Assembly: GCA_024401365.1 (NCBI GenBank)
Contig: JAKSLE010000022.1
Coordinates: forward strand, 1-40,929
DNA length: 40,929 nucleotides
Direction of reading: 5' to 3'
Origin: Bacteroidales bacterium
GTDB taxonomy: Bacteria; Bacteroidota; Bacteroidia; Bacteroidales; Marinilabiliaceae
This document shows positions 1 through 9,776 of this stretch, one piece after another. Under the pieces are notes generated by a model. That model was given only the letters and a program-made list of their open reading frames with translations. It did not search any database and had not been told where the DNA came from. Made by a program: the position numbers and the translations under genes. Each line of letters begins with the position of its first letter. The first letter of the stretch is position 1.

Positions 1-54
1 GGTCTTGAAAACCGGCGTACGAGAGTACCGGGAGTTCGAATCTCTCTCTCTCCG
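1..54 (+). tRNA. tRNA-Ser(TGA), 5' end outside the window
   Basis: The 3' part of a serine tRNA. The anticodon loop at 4-10 carries TGA at 6-8. A long variable arm follows, then a T arm at 30-46 with loop TTCGAAT. The acceptor 3' strand TCTCTCC (47-53) would pair with GGAGAGA, a common tRNA-Ser 5' end, and G54 is the discriminator base. CCA is not encoded. Confidence 0.9.
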
Positions 55-61
55 CGGTAAG

Positions 62-98
62 ATACCAAGTACAGTAGAAGTGCTTGGTATTTTTTTTT
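62..98 (+). terminator. Rho-independent terminator of tRNA-Ser
   Basis: ATACCAAG (62-69) pairs with CTTGGTAT (83-90) and is followed by an unbroken T run. Confidence 0.85.
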
Positions 99-125
99 AG
101 AATACAATATAAAATATGAACGATT

Positions 126-446
126 ATGGAGACGCTAGAGCCAGAAAAGAAGAAATTGATCACGATAAAAGAAGATATTATAAGATCATCCACGTATGAT
201 GTCATCATGCACAATGATGATGTGACTACTATGGAGTTTGTGATTTCTGTGCTGATGTCGGTTTTTTTCAAGTCGGAGACTGAGGCGGAAGATCTCATGA
301 TGAAAGTTCATATAGAGGGGCAAGCTACGGTAGGCACATACAATTCGAAAGATGTGGCGCAGTCGAAGGCCTGCAAGGCAGAAGCTATGGCCAGGGCTAA
401 TATGTTTCCATTGCAGTTGACCGTAGAAGAGCATCCGGTACGATAA
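126..446 (+). CDS. clpS: ATP-dependent Clp protease adaptor ClpS
   Basis: A cytosolic adaptor that hands N-degron substrates to the ClpA unfoldase. The 106 residues match the usual family length. The substrate-pocket signature is present as VIMHNDD (N30, D31, D32) with M36 just after it, and H62 lies in MKVHIEGQ, matching the family's conserved Asp-Asp and His pocket. The charged N-terminal tail of about 20 residues fits the flexible extension that enters ClpA. clpA follows after 57 bases, so the pair is probably co-transcribed. No clear TAnnTTTG promoter was found between the tRNA-Ser terminator and the ATG. Confidence 0.93.
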   Translation: METLEPEKKKLITIKEDIIRSSTYDVIMHNDDVTTMEFVISVLMSVFFKSETEAEDLMMKVHIEGQATVGTYNSKDVAQSKACKAEAMARANMFPLQLTVEEHPVR

Positions 447-503
447 GATTTGCGTATATATACGATAGAAGACAATAACAGAGGTAAGAAGGAGAAACAG
501 CAG

Positions 504-2969
504 ATGAAAGCGGAAGAAAGATCATTGGATATATTTACAGACGATGTCGTAGAGGTGATTGTTGCGGCAAGAGGATATGCCAGCAGCATGAGGCATGAGT
601 TCGTGACGCTTGAGCATGTAGCTTATGCGATGGTATCGTTGGTTAAGAATACAGCAGATATTTTTGCTACGTTAGGTATAGCTAAGGTAGAAAAGATAAA
701 GAGATCTCTTTTGTCCCATTTGGCGCAGATGGAGGTAGTTCCGCCATTTGTTCCAGATTACGAGTTGGAAGAGAGCTTGAACTTTGTGGCTGTGATGGAT
801 ATTATATCCAAGCGAGTAAAGATGGAGAAGAAAGAGGGGGAGAAGGTAAGCCTTGCTATGTTCATGGGTGTTTTCGTCCAGTTCAACCCTTCGATGTGCT
901 TTGCGTCTAAGGTATTTCAGAGTGTTATAAAAGAAGACATGCCCTCGTTTATGGTCAAGTTATTGACTGAGAGCATCAGCATAGAGCCAAAGGACCTAGT
1001 AGAAGACATTGTAAATCAGATGATGACAGTCGCTACAGGAGGAGAAGGAAAGGGTTTGAGAGGCGAAGTCAGGGTATTAAAAGGTCCAGCTGCCCTTGAG
1101 ATGCTCAAGAAAGAGCTTCAAAATGGGGGTATAATCAAGCGAGGTGGAGACGAAAACTCCGACGAAGAAGGGAGTTGGGATGCATCAAATGTACAACAGT
1201 TGAGAGTTGACGTTTTGTATCCATTTGATGCCAAAGAAAAGAGAAAGCACAAGACATATTGCAGAGAATATGAGCTTGACAAGATAGTTACGACATTGAT
1301 GCGTTGTGACAGGAGCAACGTAATACTTGTGGGTGAGTCGGGAGTAGGTAAGACCCAGATGGGGTATGCCATAATGCAATTGATAAACTCGAAAGAATGT
1401 CCTGAGTATTTGGCAGGAGGTGCTATTTTTGAGTTGAATCTAGCAGGGTTGACAGCTGGAGTACAGATAAAGGCAGAAGTAGATGCCCGAATGTCGGCAG
1501 CTATGGCTCCATTTACAAATGAAAAGGCGCCAAAGGACAAGCATGTGATAATATTTATAGACGATATACATGGTTTTGTGGGCGGAATGCGACAAGGCAA
1601 TGAATCGCTAGATATTTTCTCTGTACTCAAGCCATTTGCGGAGGTAAAGAATCTACATTTTGTAATTGCTGCCTCGTACGAAGACTATAACAAGTTACAA
1701 GGCTCCAACAAAGTTGTGGACAAGCTCTTCCAGAAGATAGAGATTAAGGAGCCATCGGCAGAAGATACAAAACTCATTGTGAGCAAGGTAATAGCCACAT
1801 ATGCCAAGTATCACAATGTAAGTTATCCTACCAATATTATCAACGAAGCCGTTGAATTAGCGGAGAGGCATATTGGAGAGCAATTCTTCCCAGCCAAGGT
1901 AATAGACCTTTTGGACGAGGCTGGAGCCATGATGAGGGCAGAGAGAGCCAAGCAGTCGAAAGATAGCAAGACGAGTAAGCTGAGAGTTACCAATGAATGT
2001 TTGCAGAAGGCCATTGCCATCAGAACGCACAAAGAAAAAGGTGCGTCTAGGGCAGGTAAGTCGACTGCGGAGAAGTATTCGCAGTTGCTCGATGAGATGC
2101 AAAGCAAGATATACGGTCAAGACACCGCTTTGAATGAAGTAGTGAATTCTGTTCTGATGGGGCAAGCCGGACTAGAAGACGAGACCAAGCCGTTGGCATC
2201 TCTATTTTTTGTAGGTCCTACAGGAGTAGGTAAGACAGAAGTTGCCAAAGAGCTAGCCAACCAGTTGGAAGTTCCCCTCATTCGATTTGACATGAGTGAG
2301 TTTGCGGAGGCCCATACTGTAGCCAAGTTGATAGGCTCGCCGGCGGGCTATGTTGGCTATGACGAAGGAGGCCTTTTGACCAATGCTGTCAGAAAGTCGC
2401 CAAGTGCAGTTGTGCTATTTGACGAGATAGAAAAGGCGCACAAAGACATATATAATATACTATTGCAAGTGATGGACTATGCCTCGCTGACGGACAACAA
2501 GGGAGTGAAGGCATCGTTCAGGAATACCATTATTATCTTCACCTCCAATGCTGGTGCTCAATTTGCGAAGCAAGCCTCGTTGGGATTTGGCAGCAAAGTC
2601 ACTGCTGGTGATGCCATGATGACAGAAGTCAAGAAAGTCTTCAAGCCAGAATTTATCAACCGTTTGTCGCGAATAGTAGTATTTAACGGTATGGACAAGA
2701 AGATGGCATCGCTGATATTGGACAGCAGGATAAAGAAGCTCACCGAACAAGTGGCAAAGAAAGGTGTGTCGATAGAGTTTACCGAAGCTGCCAAGGAATG
2801 GTTGTTGGCCAAGGGTTATACGCCAGAATATGGAGCGAGGGAGATGGATCGAGTTATCAGTCAGCACGTTAAGTCGACATTATCGAAAGCCATGCTATTT
2901 GGTTCACTCTCCAAGAAGGGGGCTAAAGCCAAAGTAGATGTAGAGGGCGATGCGATAGTCATATTGTAA
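504..2969 (+). CDS. clpA: ATP-dependent Clp protease ATP-binding subunit ClpA
   Basis: AAA+ unfoldase that feeds proteins to the ClpP peptidase. From the ATG at 504 it has 821 residues: an N-terminal Clp-N region (about 1-150), AAA+ D1 with Walker A GESGVGKT near 276-284 and Walker B IIFIDDIH near 348-356, and D2 with Walker A GPTGVGKT near 571 and Walker B VVLFDEIEKAH near 636. A short LGFG loop after D2 sits where ClpP-binding IGL/IGF loops lie. The frame is open back to a TTG at 450, but the ATG at 504 has a purine-rich AGAAGGAG about ten bases upstream and begins the family-like sequence MKAEERSLDIF, so 504 is preferred. Pairing with clpS separates it from ClpB and ClpC. Confidence 0.93.
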   Translation: MKAEERSLDIFTDDVVEVIVAARGYASSMRHEFVTLEHVAYAMVSLVKNTADIFATLGIAKVEKIKRSLLSHLAQMEVVPPFVPDYELEESLNFVAVMDIISKRVKMEKKEGEKVSLAMFMGVFVQFNPSMCFASKVFQSVIKEDMPSFMVKLLTESISIEPKDLVEDIVNQMMTVATGGEGKGLRGEVRVLKGPAALEMLKKELQNGGIIKRGGDENSDEEGSWDASNVQQLRVDVLYPFDAKEKRKHKTYCREYELDKIVTTLMRCDRSNVILVGESGVGKTQMGYAIMQLINSKECPEYLAGGAIFELNLAGLTAGVQIKAEVDARMSAAMAPFTNEKAPKDKHVIIFIDDIHGFVGGMRQGNESLDIFSVLKPFAEVKNLHFVIAASYEDYNKLQGSNKVVDKLFQKIEIKEPSAEDTKLIVSKVIATYAKYHNVSYPTNIINEAVELAERHIGEQFFPAKVIDLLDEAGAMMRAERAKQSKDSKTSKLRVTNECLQKAIAIRTHKEKGASRAGKSTAEKYSQLLDEMQSKIYGQDTALNEVVNSVLMGQAGLEDETKPLASLFFVGPTGVGKTEVAKELANQLEVPLIRFDMSEFAEAHTVAKLIGSPAGYVGYDEGGLLTNAVRKSPSAVVLFDEIEKAHKDIYNILLQVMDYASLTDNKGVKASFRNTIIIFTSNAGAQFAKQASLGFGSKVTAGDAMMTEVKKVFKPEFINRLSRIVVFNGMDKKMASLILDSRIKKLTEQVAKKGVSIEFTEAAKEWLLAKGYTPEYGAREMDRVISQHVKSTLSKAMLFGSLSKKGAKAKVDVEGDAIVIL

Positions 2970-2996
2970 GTCGGCAATAAAAATATTCGGTTAAAG

Positions 2997-3027
2997 TTTG
3001 CACAAGACGAAAATGTGAGTACTTTTG
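2997..3027 (+). promoter_or_regulatory. Bacteroidota housekeeping promoter for tRNA-Leu
   Basis: TTTG (2997-3000), 19 bases, TACTTTTG (3020-3027): an exact match to TTTG-N19-TAnnTTTG. Expected start of transcription is near 3034, ten bases before the tRNA. Confidence 0.85.
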
Positions 3028-3043
3028 CAGACGATTTGGTTAG

Positions 3044-3126
3044 GCCCAAATGGCGGAATGGTAGACGCGCCAGTTTCAGGGACTGGTGGGGGCAACTCCG
3101 TGCAAGTTCGAGTCTTGTTTTGGGCA
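3044..3126 (+). tRNA. tRNA-Leu(CAG)
   Basis: Acceptor GCCCAAA (3044-3050) pairs with TTTGGGC (3119-3125), and A3126 is the discriminator. The anticodon stem CCAGT/ACTGG encloses TTCAGGG with anticodon CAG. A class II variable arm (about TGGGGGCAACTCCGT) and a T loop TTCGAGT are present. CCA is not encoded. Confidence 0.95.
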
Positions 3127-3134
3127 CATTTTTT

Positions 3135-3172
3135 GCTCTAAGGATTTTGAGTCCTTAGAGCATTTTGTTTAT
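3135..3172 (+). terminator. Rho-independent terminator of tRNA-Leu
   Basis: Ten-base-pair stem GCTCTAAGGA (3135-3144) with TCCTTAGAGC (3152-3161), followed by a T-rich tail. Confidence 0.85.
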
Positions 3173-3348
3173 GAGATTGTGGATTTTTAACGGGAAAATG
3201 CTCAGTTGAGAATATTTTTTATTTATTTTTGTGCGAGATTTGGCTTACAATTGTTGGCAAGAATAATTCAAATAGGGAACTTTGAGTTGCTTGCAGATTT
3301 TGGTTAGGTTTTAGTAATAAGTATAGAGGGCAGAGAGGCCACTTATAT

Positions 3349-5169
3349 ATGATGAACATTTATAAGAATATTCGTAGGTTTATGACTACGGTTATCACAC
3401 TTGCTACAGCGGGTGTGTGTTTGTTGTTGATTATTGCGGCGTACAGCTATAGTAGGAGAGTGCTCCAGAAAGAGACCCGAGAGTCGCTTGAGAGGCAGGC
3501 AGAGACAACTGCAAATGAGATTGCTGAGATTGTTGCCATGCGAAATAGGCAAGTAAGCATAGTTGCCAAGGGTCATCATTTTGATTCCTATACTGACGGT
3601 ATAAATGTGAGGTCGAACAAAGTTCGTGAGACAGTTTCGACATTCAAGAGTATGCTTGAGGGGGATCCTACGATTGTTAGATTTGTGATAATCAACAAAG
3701 ATGGAGAAGGAATTACGACAGAATATAATGTGGTAGATCTTACGCAGAGAGCGTATTTCAAGGAGACAATAAAAGGCAACGTAGGTAGACCAGACTTGAT
3801 TGTTTCCAAGACATCGGGCAAGATGACTGCGATGTACTCTGTGCCAATTCGCAATTCAGAGCAAGAAGTTATAGGTGTTTTGTCGACAGGTATTGATGCA
3901 GGGGTGTTCTCTGAGATAGTTAAAGATGTGAGTATTGGTAGTGAGCATCCGTACATTATAGATTTGGATGGTCGTGTTATAGCACATGAGAATAATGACT
4001 TGGTACTAGAAGGCTATAACCTACTTGAAGATGACAGGACGAAAGAATTTATCAGTCGTGTAGTCGGTGACAACAAAGTTGGAGTTGGGGAATATCCAAG
4101 AGAAGGTGAGAAGCTTATTGCTGGGTATGCGCCAGTAAAAGGTACGCACTGGATGGTAATAGCGCCGATGAAAGACAGTGAGGCTTACGATGGGGTTGTA
4201 TATATGCGAAACCGACTAGCTATTTTGATGGGTGTTTCGTTGATTGTTGCCATTCTTTTAGCAGCGTGGATTGCAAAACGTGTTTCGGCACCTATAGGAG
4301 GCTTGAAGAAGATGACAGACTCCATGTCGAGTGGTAATCTAGTGCTCAGTGATGTAATTTCGGACAAGGAAGCTAAGAAGATCTTGGCAAGAAAAGATGA
4401 GTTAGGAGATTTGGCATTAAGTGTTAAGACACTTAATGAGAATCTGACCGATGTGCTAAAGAATATCAAAGCCGCATCTGGTAAGATTGCTGAAGATGCC
4501 AAGAAGATTGACGATACGGCAAGCATTGTAGAAGATGGTGCCAATCAGCAGGCGACAGCTACTCAAGAGATTACCTCTACTATGGAAGAGATGGCTGCGA
4601 TGATTAAGCAGAATGCTGGGAATGCACGTATGACGGAGCAAAAATCGCAAGAAGCCATTGTTAAAGGTGAAGAAGGATCGCGCATAGTACTTGAGACGGT
4701 TGACGTGATGAAGCAGATTGGAGAGAAGATTGGTGTAATTGAGAGTATCTCGCAGCAGACCAACATTCTAGCGCTCAATGCTTCCATAGAAGCGGCTAGG
4801 GCAGGTGTAGCAGGTAAGGGATTTGCGGTAGTTGCTCAAGAAGTCATAAAGTTGGCCGAGATAACAAAAGATGCTGCGCAAGAGATTACAGATTTGAGTA
4901 TACATGGAATGCAGTTGGCCGAGACTTCGGGAAAAGCTGTAGAAGGCCTTTTGCCAGATATCAAAGCTACAGGATCACAAGTTAAGGAGATTGTTTTGGC
5001 CAGCGCAGAGCAAGAGTCGGGAGCCGAGCATGTGTCGGTAGCGATGCAGCAGATGGATCAGGTCACACAGGTTAATGCCAAGTCGTCTGAAGAGTTGAAC
5101 TTTATGGCTGGAAATCTTAGTGCTCAAGCAGAAGCTTTGTTAAGATCGCTTGAAGTATTTAAGATATAA
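3349..5169 (+). CDS. Methyl-accepting chemotaxis protein with dCache-type sensor
   Basis: A 606-residue transmembrane receptor. Visible parts are a first membrane helix (about 12-33), an extracytoplasmic dCache-like sensor (about 40-285), a second helix (about 289-309), a HAMP segment beginning [10 protein letters not shown], and a long coiled-coil signalling domain. The CheA/CheW-binding hairpin tip is well conserved ([20 protein letters not shown], about 466-487). It ends in EVFKI, with no CheR-docking NWETF-like tail. Two ATG codons are in tandem at 3349 and 3352. No che gene lies in the window, so it is an orphan receptor here. A terminator follows, so it is probably monocistronic. Confidence 0.93.
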   Translation: MMNIYKNIRRFMTTVITLATAGVCLLLIIAAYSYSRRVLQKETRESLERQAETTANEIAEIVAMRNRQVSIVAKGHHFDSYTDGINVRSNKVRETVSTFKSMLEGDPTIVRFVIINKDGEGITTEYNVVDLTQRAYFKETIKGNVGRPDLIVSKTSGKMTAMYSVPIRNSEQEVIGVLSTGIDAGVFSEIVKDVSIGSEHPYIIDLDGRVIAHENNDLVLEGYNLLEDDRTKEFISRVVGDNKVGVGEYPREGEKLIAGYAPVKGTHWMVIAPMKDSEAYDGVVYMRNRLAILMGVSLIVAILLAAWIAKRVSAPIGGLKKMTDSMSSGNLVLSDVISDKEAKKILARKDELGDLALSVKTLNENLTDVLKNIKAASGKIAEDAKKIDDTASIVEDGANQQATATQEITSTMEEMAAMIKQNAGNARMTEQKSQEAIVKGEEGSRIVLETVDVMKQIGEKIGVIESISQQTNILALNASIEAARAGVAGKGFAVVAQEVIKLAEITKDAAQEITDLSIHGMQLAETSGKAVEGLLPDIKATGSQVKEIVLASAEQESGAEHVSVAMQQMDQVTQVNAKSSEELNFMAGNLSAQAEALLRSLEVFKI

Positions 5170-5202
5170 CTTGGATAGGGTAGTAGCCTACATAATATTA
5201 GA

Positions 5203-5237
5203 GGGACTTGCTATTTGCGAGTCCCTTTTGTTTTTTA
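5203..5237 (+). terminator. Rho-independent terminator after the chemoreceptor gene
   Basis: GGGACT (5203-5208) pairs with AGTCCC (5220-5225), followed by TTTTGTTTTTT. Confidence 0.85.
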
Positions 5238-5259
5238 GATGTTTTTAACACACTTATAT

Positions 5260-5290
5260 GTATTTCGTATTGAAATACTATATACATTTG
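5260..5290 (+). promoter_or_regulatory. Efflux operon promoter with inverted-repeat operator
   Basis: A perfect -7 box TACATTTG lies at 5283-5290, with no good TTTG at the -33 spacing. In its place is a 19-bp inverted repeat, GTATTTC (5260-5266), five bases, GAAATAC (5272-5278). An operator at this position would block the polymerase or recruit an activator. The leader to the first ATG is about 40 bases. Confidence 0.65.
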
Positions 5291-5334
5291 CAGTGTAATA
5301 GTCAAGTAGAACACTGATATAATATACACGATAT

Positions 5335-6045
5335 ATGATACACTTAACTAACATACACAAGACATATAACAATGGGGCACCATTGCATGTGTTGAAAGGT
5401 ATAGACCTTGATATAGCCAAGGGAGAATTTGTCTCCATTATGGGTGCCAGTGGTAGTGGTAAGTCGACGTTGCTCAATATACTAGGTATATTAGACAACT
5501 ATGATGAAGGAGAGTACTATTTGGCAGGCAATCTTGTAAGGAATTTATCGGAGAGTAAGAGTGCTGAGTTCAGGAATAAGCTTATTGGCTTTATATTTCA
5601 GAGTTTCAATCTTATCAGTTTCAAGAATGCAGTAGAGAATGTAGCGTTGCCACTTTTCTATCAAGGAGTATCGCGTAAGAAGCGCAATATCATGGCTATG
5701 GAGTACCTGGACAAGTTGGGCTTGAAAGATTGGGCGCAGCATATGCCTAGTGAGATGTCCGGTGGTCAGAAGCAAAGAGTAGCTATAGCGAGAGCGCTCA
5801 TAACGCAGCCACAGATAATATTAGCCGATGAGCCTACTGGAGCCCTTGACTCGAAGACATCGGTAGAGGTGATGGATATTTTAAAGACGCTACATAAAGA
5901 TGACAATATGACTATAGTGGTGGTAACGCACGAAAGTGGAGTAGCCAATGAGACCGATAAGATTATTCATATTAAGGATGGTTTGATTGGTAAAATTACA
6001 GAGAACTATAATCATGATTTCTGGAAGGCAGCTTCGTCGAAATAG
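5335..6045 (+). CDS. ABC transporter ATP-binding protein, MacB/LolD type
   Basis: Cytoplasmic ATPase of 236 residues that should power the two FtsX-type permeases encoded next. Walker A is GASGSGKST (37-45), the ABC signature is MSGGQKQRVAIARAL (about 140-154), and Walker B runs into ILADEPTGALD (about 161-171), the extended wording typical of the MacB/LolD/FtsE branch. It is the first gene of a five-gene operon that ends with a TolC-like gene. Compared with one-piece MacB, the ATPase and membrane parts are separate proteins here. The substrate cannot be read from sequence. Confidence 0.92.
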   Translation: MIHLTNIHKTYNNGAPLHVLKGIDLDIAKGEFVSIMGASGSGKSTLLNILGILDNYDEGEYYLAGNLVRNLSESKSAEFRNKLIGFIFQSFNLISFKNAVENVALPLFYQGVSRKKRNIMAMEYLDKLGLKDWAQHMPSEMSGGQKQRVAIARALITQPQIILADEPTGALDSKTSVEVMDILKTLHKDDNMTIVVVTHESGVANETDKIIHIKDGLIGKITENYNHDFWKAASSK

Positions 6046-6078
6046 TAGTACTTTATTAATCCATTCAATTAAACGAAT

Positions 6079-7329
6079 ATGTTTGACACGGTAATTGAAA
6101 TAATTGGAACGCTGAAGCGCAACAAGATGCGTACTGCCTTGACAGGTTTTGCTGTATCGTGGGGCATTTTCATTCTGATAGTGCTATTAGGAGCAGGAAA
6201 TGGCTTGATGAATGCTTTTTCTGCCAATCAAGAAGGCAGGGCATTCAATATGGTGCGAGTACAACCAGGATGGACAACCATAGAGTATCTAGGTTTGAAA
6301 GAAGGCAGATCCATCAGGTTCTTTGAGAATGATATGGACTTTATACTATCTCACTATCCAAGCAACGTAGAAGAGATAGGAGGAGAGGTATACGGTGGCA
6401 GGGGGATTATTTCCCGTGGTCAGAATTACACGAACACGTCATTGCAAGGAGTATCGCCGATAGCCAAGAGGATGAACGGAGTGAAACTCAAAGAAGGCAG
6501 GTTTATCAATGAAACGGATGCAAAAGAGAGACGTAAGGTAGTAGTTATTAGTTCCGAGATGGTTGAGACCCTCTATCCAAATGGAGAAAATCCTATTGGA
6601 ACATTCCTTCAGTTTGACAAAATTATGTGGCAAGTTGTAGGAATATACAAAAGTGAGCGTTCGAGCGGTAATGAGAGGGTATATGTTCCATTTCAGACAT
6701 ATATAGCCATTTACCCATCTGCGTTGGAGAATGGTGGGTTGCAGATGGTTATGTCCATCAAGAATCTTGAGACAGAAGCCGATCATGAGGCATTTGAAGA
6801 AAATTTGCGTAAGGATCTTGGTATGAGAAGGCTCTTTGACAAAGACGATTTGAGTGCCATGTGGGTACATAACCGACTCCAGAATTACATGCAGATGATG
6901 AATGCTACAGGTATCCTCAACAATGCCATTTGGGTAATTGGTATTCTGACATTATTAGGAGGTGTAGTAGGTGTTTCGAACATTATGCTCATCACGGTAA
7001 AAGAGCGAACCAAGGAGTTTGGTATCAGAAAAGCATTAGGAGCGAAACCAAGGCAGATACTTCAACTAATTATATTTGAGAGTATAGCTATCACTACACT
7101 CTTTGGATATATAGGAATGTTTTGTGGAATTCTACTCACAGAGAGTATAGCCAATATACTTGAGGTACAGAATGCAGGTGCTGAACATGTGTCGTTTGCC
7201 AATCCGACGGTTGAGCTATCTACGGCACTAGCTGCGACGCTGACATTGATAATTGCGGGCACATTGGCAGGGTTCGTTCCTGCGCAAAAAGCCACAAAGG
7301 TAAAGCCTATAGAGGCGATGAGAGGATAA
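6079..7329 (+). CDS. MacB-like ABC transporter permease (first of two)
   Basis: A 416-residue inner-membrane permease with MacB_PCD-FtsX architecture. It has a first membrane helix near residues 19-42, a long periplasmic domain, then a C-terminal three-helix FtsX block beginning near 280 with the typical sequences GVVGVSNIMLITVKERTKEFG and RKALGAKPRQI. It ends with VKPIEAMRG, as many family members do. It lies 33 bases after the ATPase gene and 22 before a second permease. The two are different enough that a heterodimeric transporter is the natural inference. Confidence 0.92.
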   Translation: MFDTVIEIIGTLKRNKMRTALTGFAVSWGIFILIVLLGAGNGLMNAFSANQEGRAFNMVRVQPGWTTIEYLGLKEGRSIRFFENDMDFILSHYPSNVEEIGGEVYGGRGIISRGQNYTNTSLQGVSPIAKRMNGVKLKEGRFINETDAKERRKVVVISSEMVETLYPNGENPIGTFLQFDKIMWQVVGIYKSERSSGNERVYVPFQTYIAIYPSALENGGLQMVMSIKNLETEADHEAFEENLRKDLGMRRLFDKDDLSAMWVHNRLQNYMQMMNATGILNNAIWVIGILTLLGGVVGVSNIMLITVKERTKEFGIRKALGAKPRQILQLIIFESIAITTLFGYIGMFCGILLTESIANILEVQNAGAEHVSFANPTVELSTALAATLTLIIAGTLAGFVPAQKATKVKPIEAMRG

Positions 7330-7351
7330 GCAATAATGGAGGAGAAGAGCT

Positions 7352-8599
7352 ATGAGGATAGATAGAGATACGGTAGAAGAGATAATCAAGACCATTACGC
7401 AGAACAAATCAAGAAGTCTGCTTACGGCATTCGGAGTATTTTGGGGTATATTGATGCTCGTTATACTTTTGGGAGGCGGTAATGGTGTTCAGAGGATGAT
7501 ATGGTCGAACTTTGATGGTTTTGCCACAAACTCTGGTTTTACTTGGGCCGGGAATACATCGGTACCATATAAAGGTTTCAAGAAAGGTCGTGCTTGGGAT
7601 GTTACCCTTGATGACCTGCAGAACGTCAGAAAGAATGTATCGGGGTTGTCCCATGTATCGGCAGCTTCGGCACATTGGGGAACTCCGCCTATATATGGTG
7701 AGAAGAAGTATAGTGATGGATGGCTCAGAGGGAACGAGCCGGAATATCAATATATAGAAGATCCGCAGTTGGTATATGGTCGTTCGATCAACGAGATAGA
7801 CTATAGAGAGTGCCGAAAGGTGTGTGTGTTGGGCATGAATGTTTATGAGGCCCTGTTTGAGAAGGGGGAAGATCCTTGTGGCAAGCGCATACAAGTTGAC
7901 GGAATATATTACACGGTAGTAGGAGTAAGCAATGTACAAGAGAACATCAACCTACTTGGCATGAACAAAGATGCGGTGATAATACCGCTCTCGACACTAC
8001 AGAGGACATATAACGAGGGTAAGGTTGTCTACTATATAGCATATACAGCAAAGCCTGGAGTTAAGGTCAGCGATGTAGAGAGCAAGATCAGAGAAGTAGT
8101 AGCGATACCAAATTATGTTTCTCCAGACGATAAAGAAGGAGTGCGGCAGATCAATGCGGAAGAGATGTTTGAGATGGTAGACACGCTATTTGGGGCGATT
8201 GAGGTATTGATATGGCTTGTGGGACTTGGAACGCTGTTGGCCGGTATTATAGGAGTTTCGAACATTATGATGGTAACGGTCAAGGAGAGGACGGTAGAGA
8301 TAGGTATCAGAAGAGCAATAGGAGCGCAGCCTAGGGACATACTGCAACAGATTTTGGCAGAGAGTATATTGCTAACATCGGTAGCGGGTATGGCAGGCAT
8401 CTCGGTTGGCGTTGGCATAATGCAGATTATGGATACGCAGATAGTGGATGATATGGGCAACTCATTTGGATATCAAGCTACGTTCGGATCGGTGGTCAGT
8501 CTAACGATATTAGTAATAGTACTAGGAGCTGTAGCTGGACTAGCACCGGCAATGAGAGCCATGGCCATAAAGCCTGTAGAGGCAATGCATGAAGATTAA
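7352..8599 (+). CDS. MacB-like ABC transporter permease (second of two)
   Basis: A 415-residue partner of the preceding permease with the same plan: membrane helix near residues 22-42, a large periplasmic domain, then a C-terminal FtsX block containing GVSNIMMVTVKERTVEIGIR and RRAIGAQPRDIL, ending IKPVEAMHED. Family knowledge suggests that the periplasmic domains act mechanically on the adaptor and outer-membrane duct rather than passing substrate through the membrane. Tight spacing on both sides puts it in the efflux operon. Confidence 0.92.
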   Translation: MRIDRDTVEEIIKTITQNKSRSLLTAFGVFWGILMLVILLGGGNGVQRMIWSNFDGFATNSGFTWAGNTSVPYKGFKKGRAWDVTLDDLQNVRKNVSGLSHVSAASAHWGTPPIYGEKKYSDGWLRGNEPEYQYIEDPQLVYGRSINEIDYRECRKVCVLGMNVYEALFEKGEDPCGKRIQVDGIYYTVVGVSNVQENINLLGMNKDAVIIPLSTLQRTYNEGKVVYYIAYTAKPGVKVSDVESKIREVVAIPNYVSPDDKEGVRQINAEEMFEMVDTLFGAIEVLIWLVGLGTLLAGIIGVSNIMMVTVKERTVEIGIRRAIGAQPRDILQQILAESILLTSVAGMAGISVGVGIMQIMDTQIVDDMGNSFGYQATFGSVVSLTILVIVLGAVAGLAPAMRAMAIKPVEAMHED

Positions 8600-8642
8600 C
8601 AGATAACTAACAAGATATTTAACTGAATAAAAATAAAGTATT

Positions 8643-9734
8643 ATGAAACACTTTCTTAAAATATTTCTCATACTAGCAGTAGCTGCAGTATTTGTGTGGA
8701 CATTTGTATTTCTATATCGCAAGTCATGTCCTGTAGAAGAAGTCTATGAGATTGAGAATGTAGAAAAGACTACACTTGAGAAGACTACAGTTGTGACAGG
8801 TAAGATAGAGCCAAGGAACGAGATTCTGATTAAGCCTCAGATTTCAGGTATTATCAGCGAATTGTACAAAGAGGCTGGTCAATCCGTAAAAGAAGGTGAA
8901 GTAATTGCCAAGGTAAAGGTTATTCCAGAGCTTGGTCAGTTGAACTCCGCTGAGAGTCGTGTAAGGGTAGCAGAGATGAACCTCAAGCAATATGAGATAG
9001 ACGCTGACCGTACCAAGTCGCTCTTTGAGCAGAAGTTTGAGAGTCAGGAGACATACGAGAATGCACTTTTGAAGGTAAAGCAAGCCAAGGAAGAGCTTCA
9101 GGTAGCAAAAGATCAGTTGGAAATTGTGCGAGACGGTATTACAAAGAATTCAGCTTCAATGAGTTCCACATTGATACGTTCGACAATTACGGGTCTTATT
9201 CTAGATGTTCCAGTGAAGGTAGGTAACTCGGTTATCCAAGCCAACACTATGAATGATGGTACTACAATTGCTACTGTAGCCAATATGAACGACCTGATTT
9301 TCAGGGGAAATATTGATGAGACAGAAGTCGGCCGAGTACACGAAGGTATGCCAGTAAAGATTACACTTGGCGCGCTTCAAGACATGGAATTTGGTGCGAA
9401 GTTAGAGTACATCTCACCAAAGGGCGTAGAACAGAATGGAGCTAACCAGTTTGAAATTAAGGCCACAGTTGTAGTTCCAGACACTGTAGTAGTACGTGCT
9501 GGCTACTCGGCAAATGCAGAGATTGTGCTTCAGCGAGCAGCAGATGTATTGAGTATTCCAGAAGGTACATTGGAATTCTCGGGAGATACAGCCTTTGTAT
9601 ATGTACTTACTGATTCTATTAACGGTCAGCAATTTGAGCGTAGAGAAGTTAAGACCGGTTTGAGTGATGGTATCAGAATTGAGACAAAGAGTGGCTTGAG
9701 TATAGAAGACAAGCTCAGGGGAGCGAAGAAATAG
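8643..9734 (+). CDS. HlyD/MacA-family periplasmic adaptor subunit
   Basis: A 363-residue membrane-fusion protein joining the permeases to the outer-membrane channel. An N-terminal membrane anchor (about 5-23) is followed by the first half of a biotinyl-lipoyl domain (GKIEPRNEILIKPQISG), an alpha-helical hairpin rich in Lys, Glu and Gln (about 100-165), the second lipoyl half, and beta-barrel and membrane-proximal domains. It is fourth in the operon, between permease and TolC-like genes, the usual MacA-type context. Confidence 0.92.
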   Translation: MKHFLKIFLILAVAAVFVWTFVFLYRKSCPVEEVYEIENVEKTTLEKTTVVTGKIEPRNEILIKPQISGIISELYKEAGQSVKEGEVIAKVKVIPELGQLNSAESRVRVAEMNLKQYEIDADRTKSLFEQKFESQETYENALLKVKQAKEELQVAKDQLEIVRDGITKNSASMSSTLIRSTITGLILDVPVKVGNSVIQANTMNDGTTIATVANMNDLIFRGNIDETEVGRVHEGMPVKITLGALQDMEFGAKLEYISPKGVEQNGANQFEIKATVVVPDTVVVRAGYSANAEIVLQRAADVLSIPEGTLEFSGDTAFVYVLTDSINGQQFERREVKTGLSDGIRIETKSGLSIEDKLRGAKK

Positions 9735-9776
9735 CATACATATATAATATAGGTATAACCACAAATAAGCAAGGGT

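Noticed and set aside
450-503. TTG start of clpA at 450
   Set aside because: The ATG at 504 has a ribosome-binding-like purine tract and begins at the family N-terminus.
3254-3284. Promoter for the chemoreceptor gene (TTGG to GAACTTTG)
   Set aside because: Mismatches in both boxes; too weak to list.
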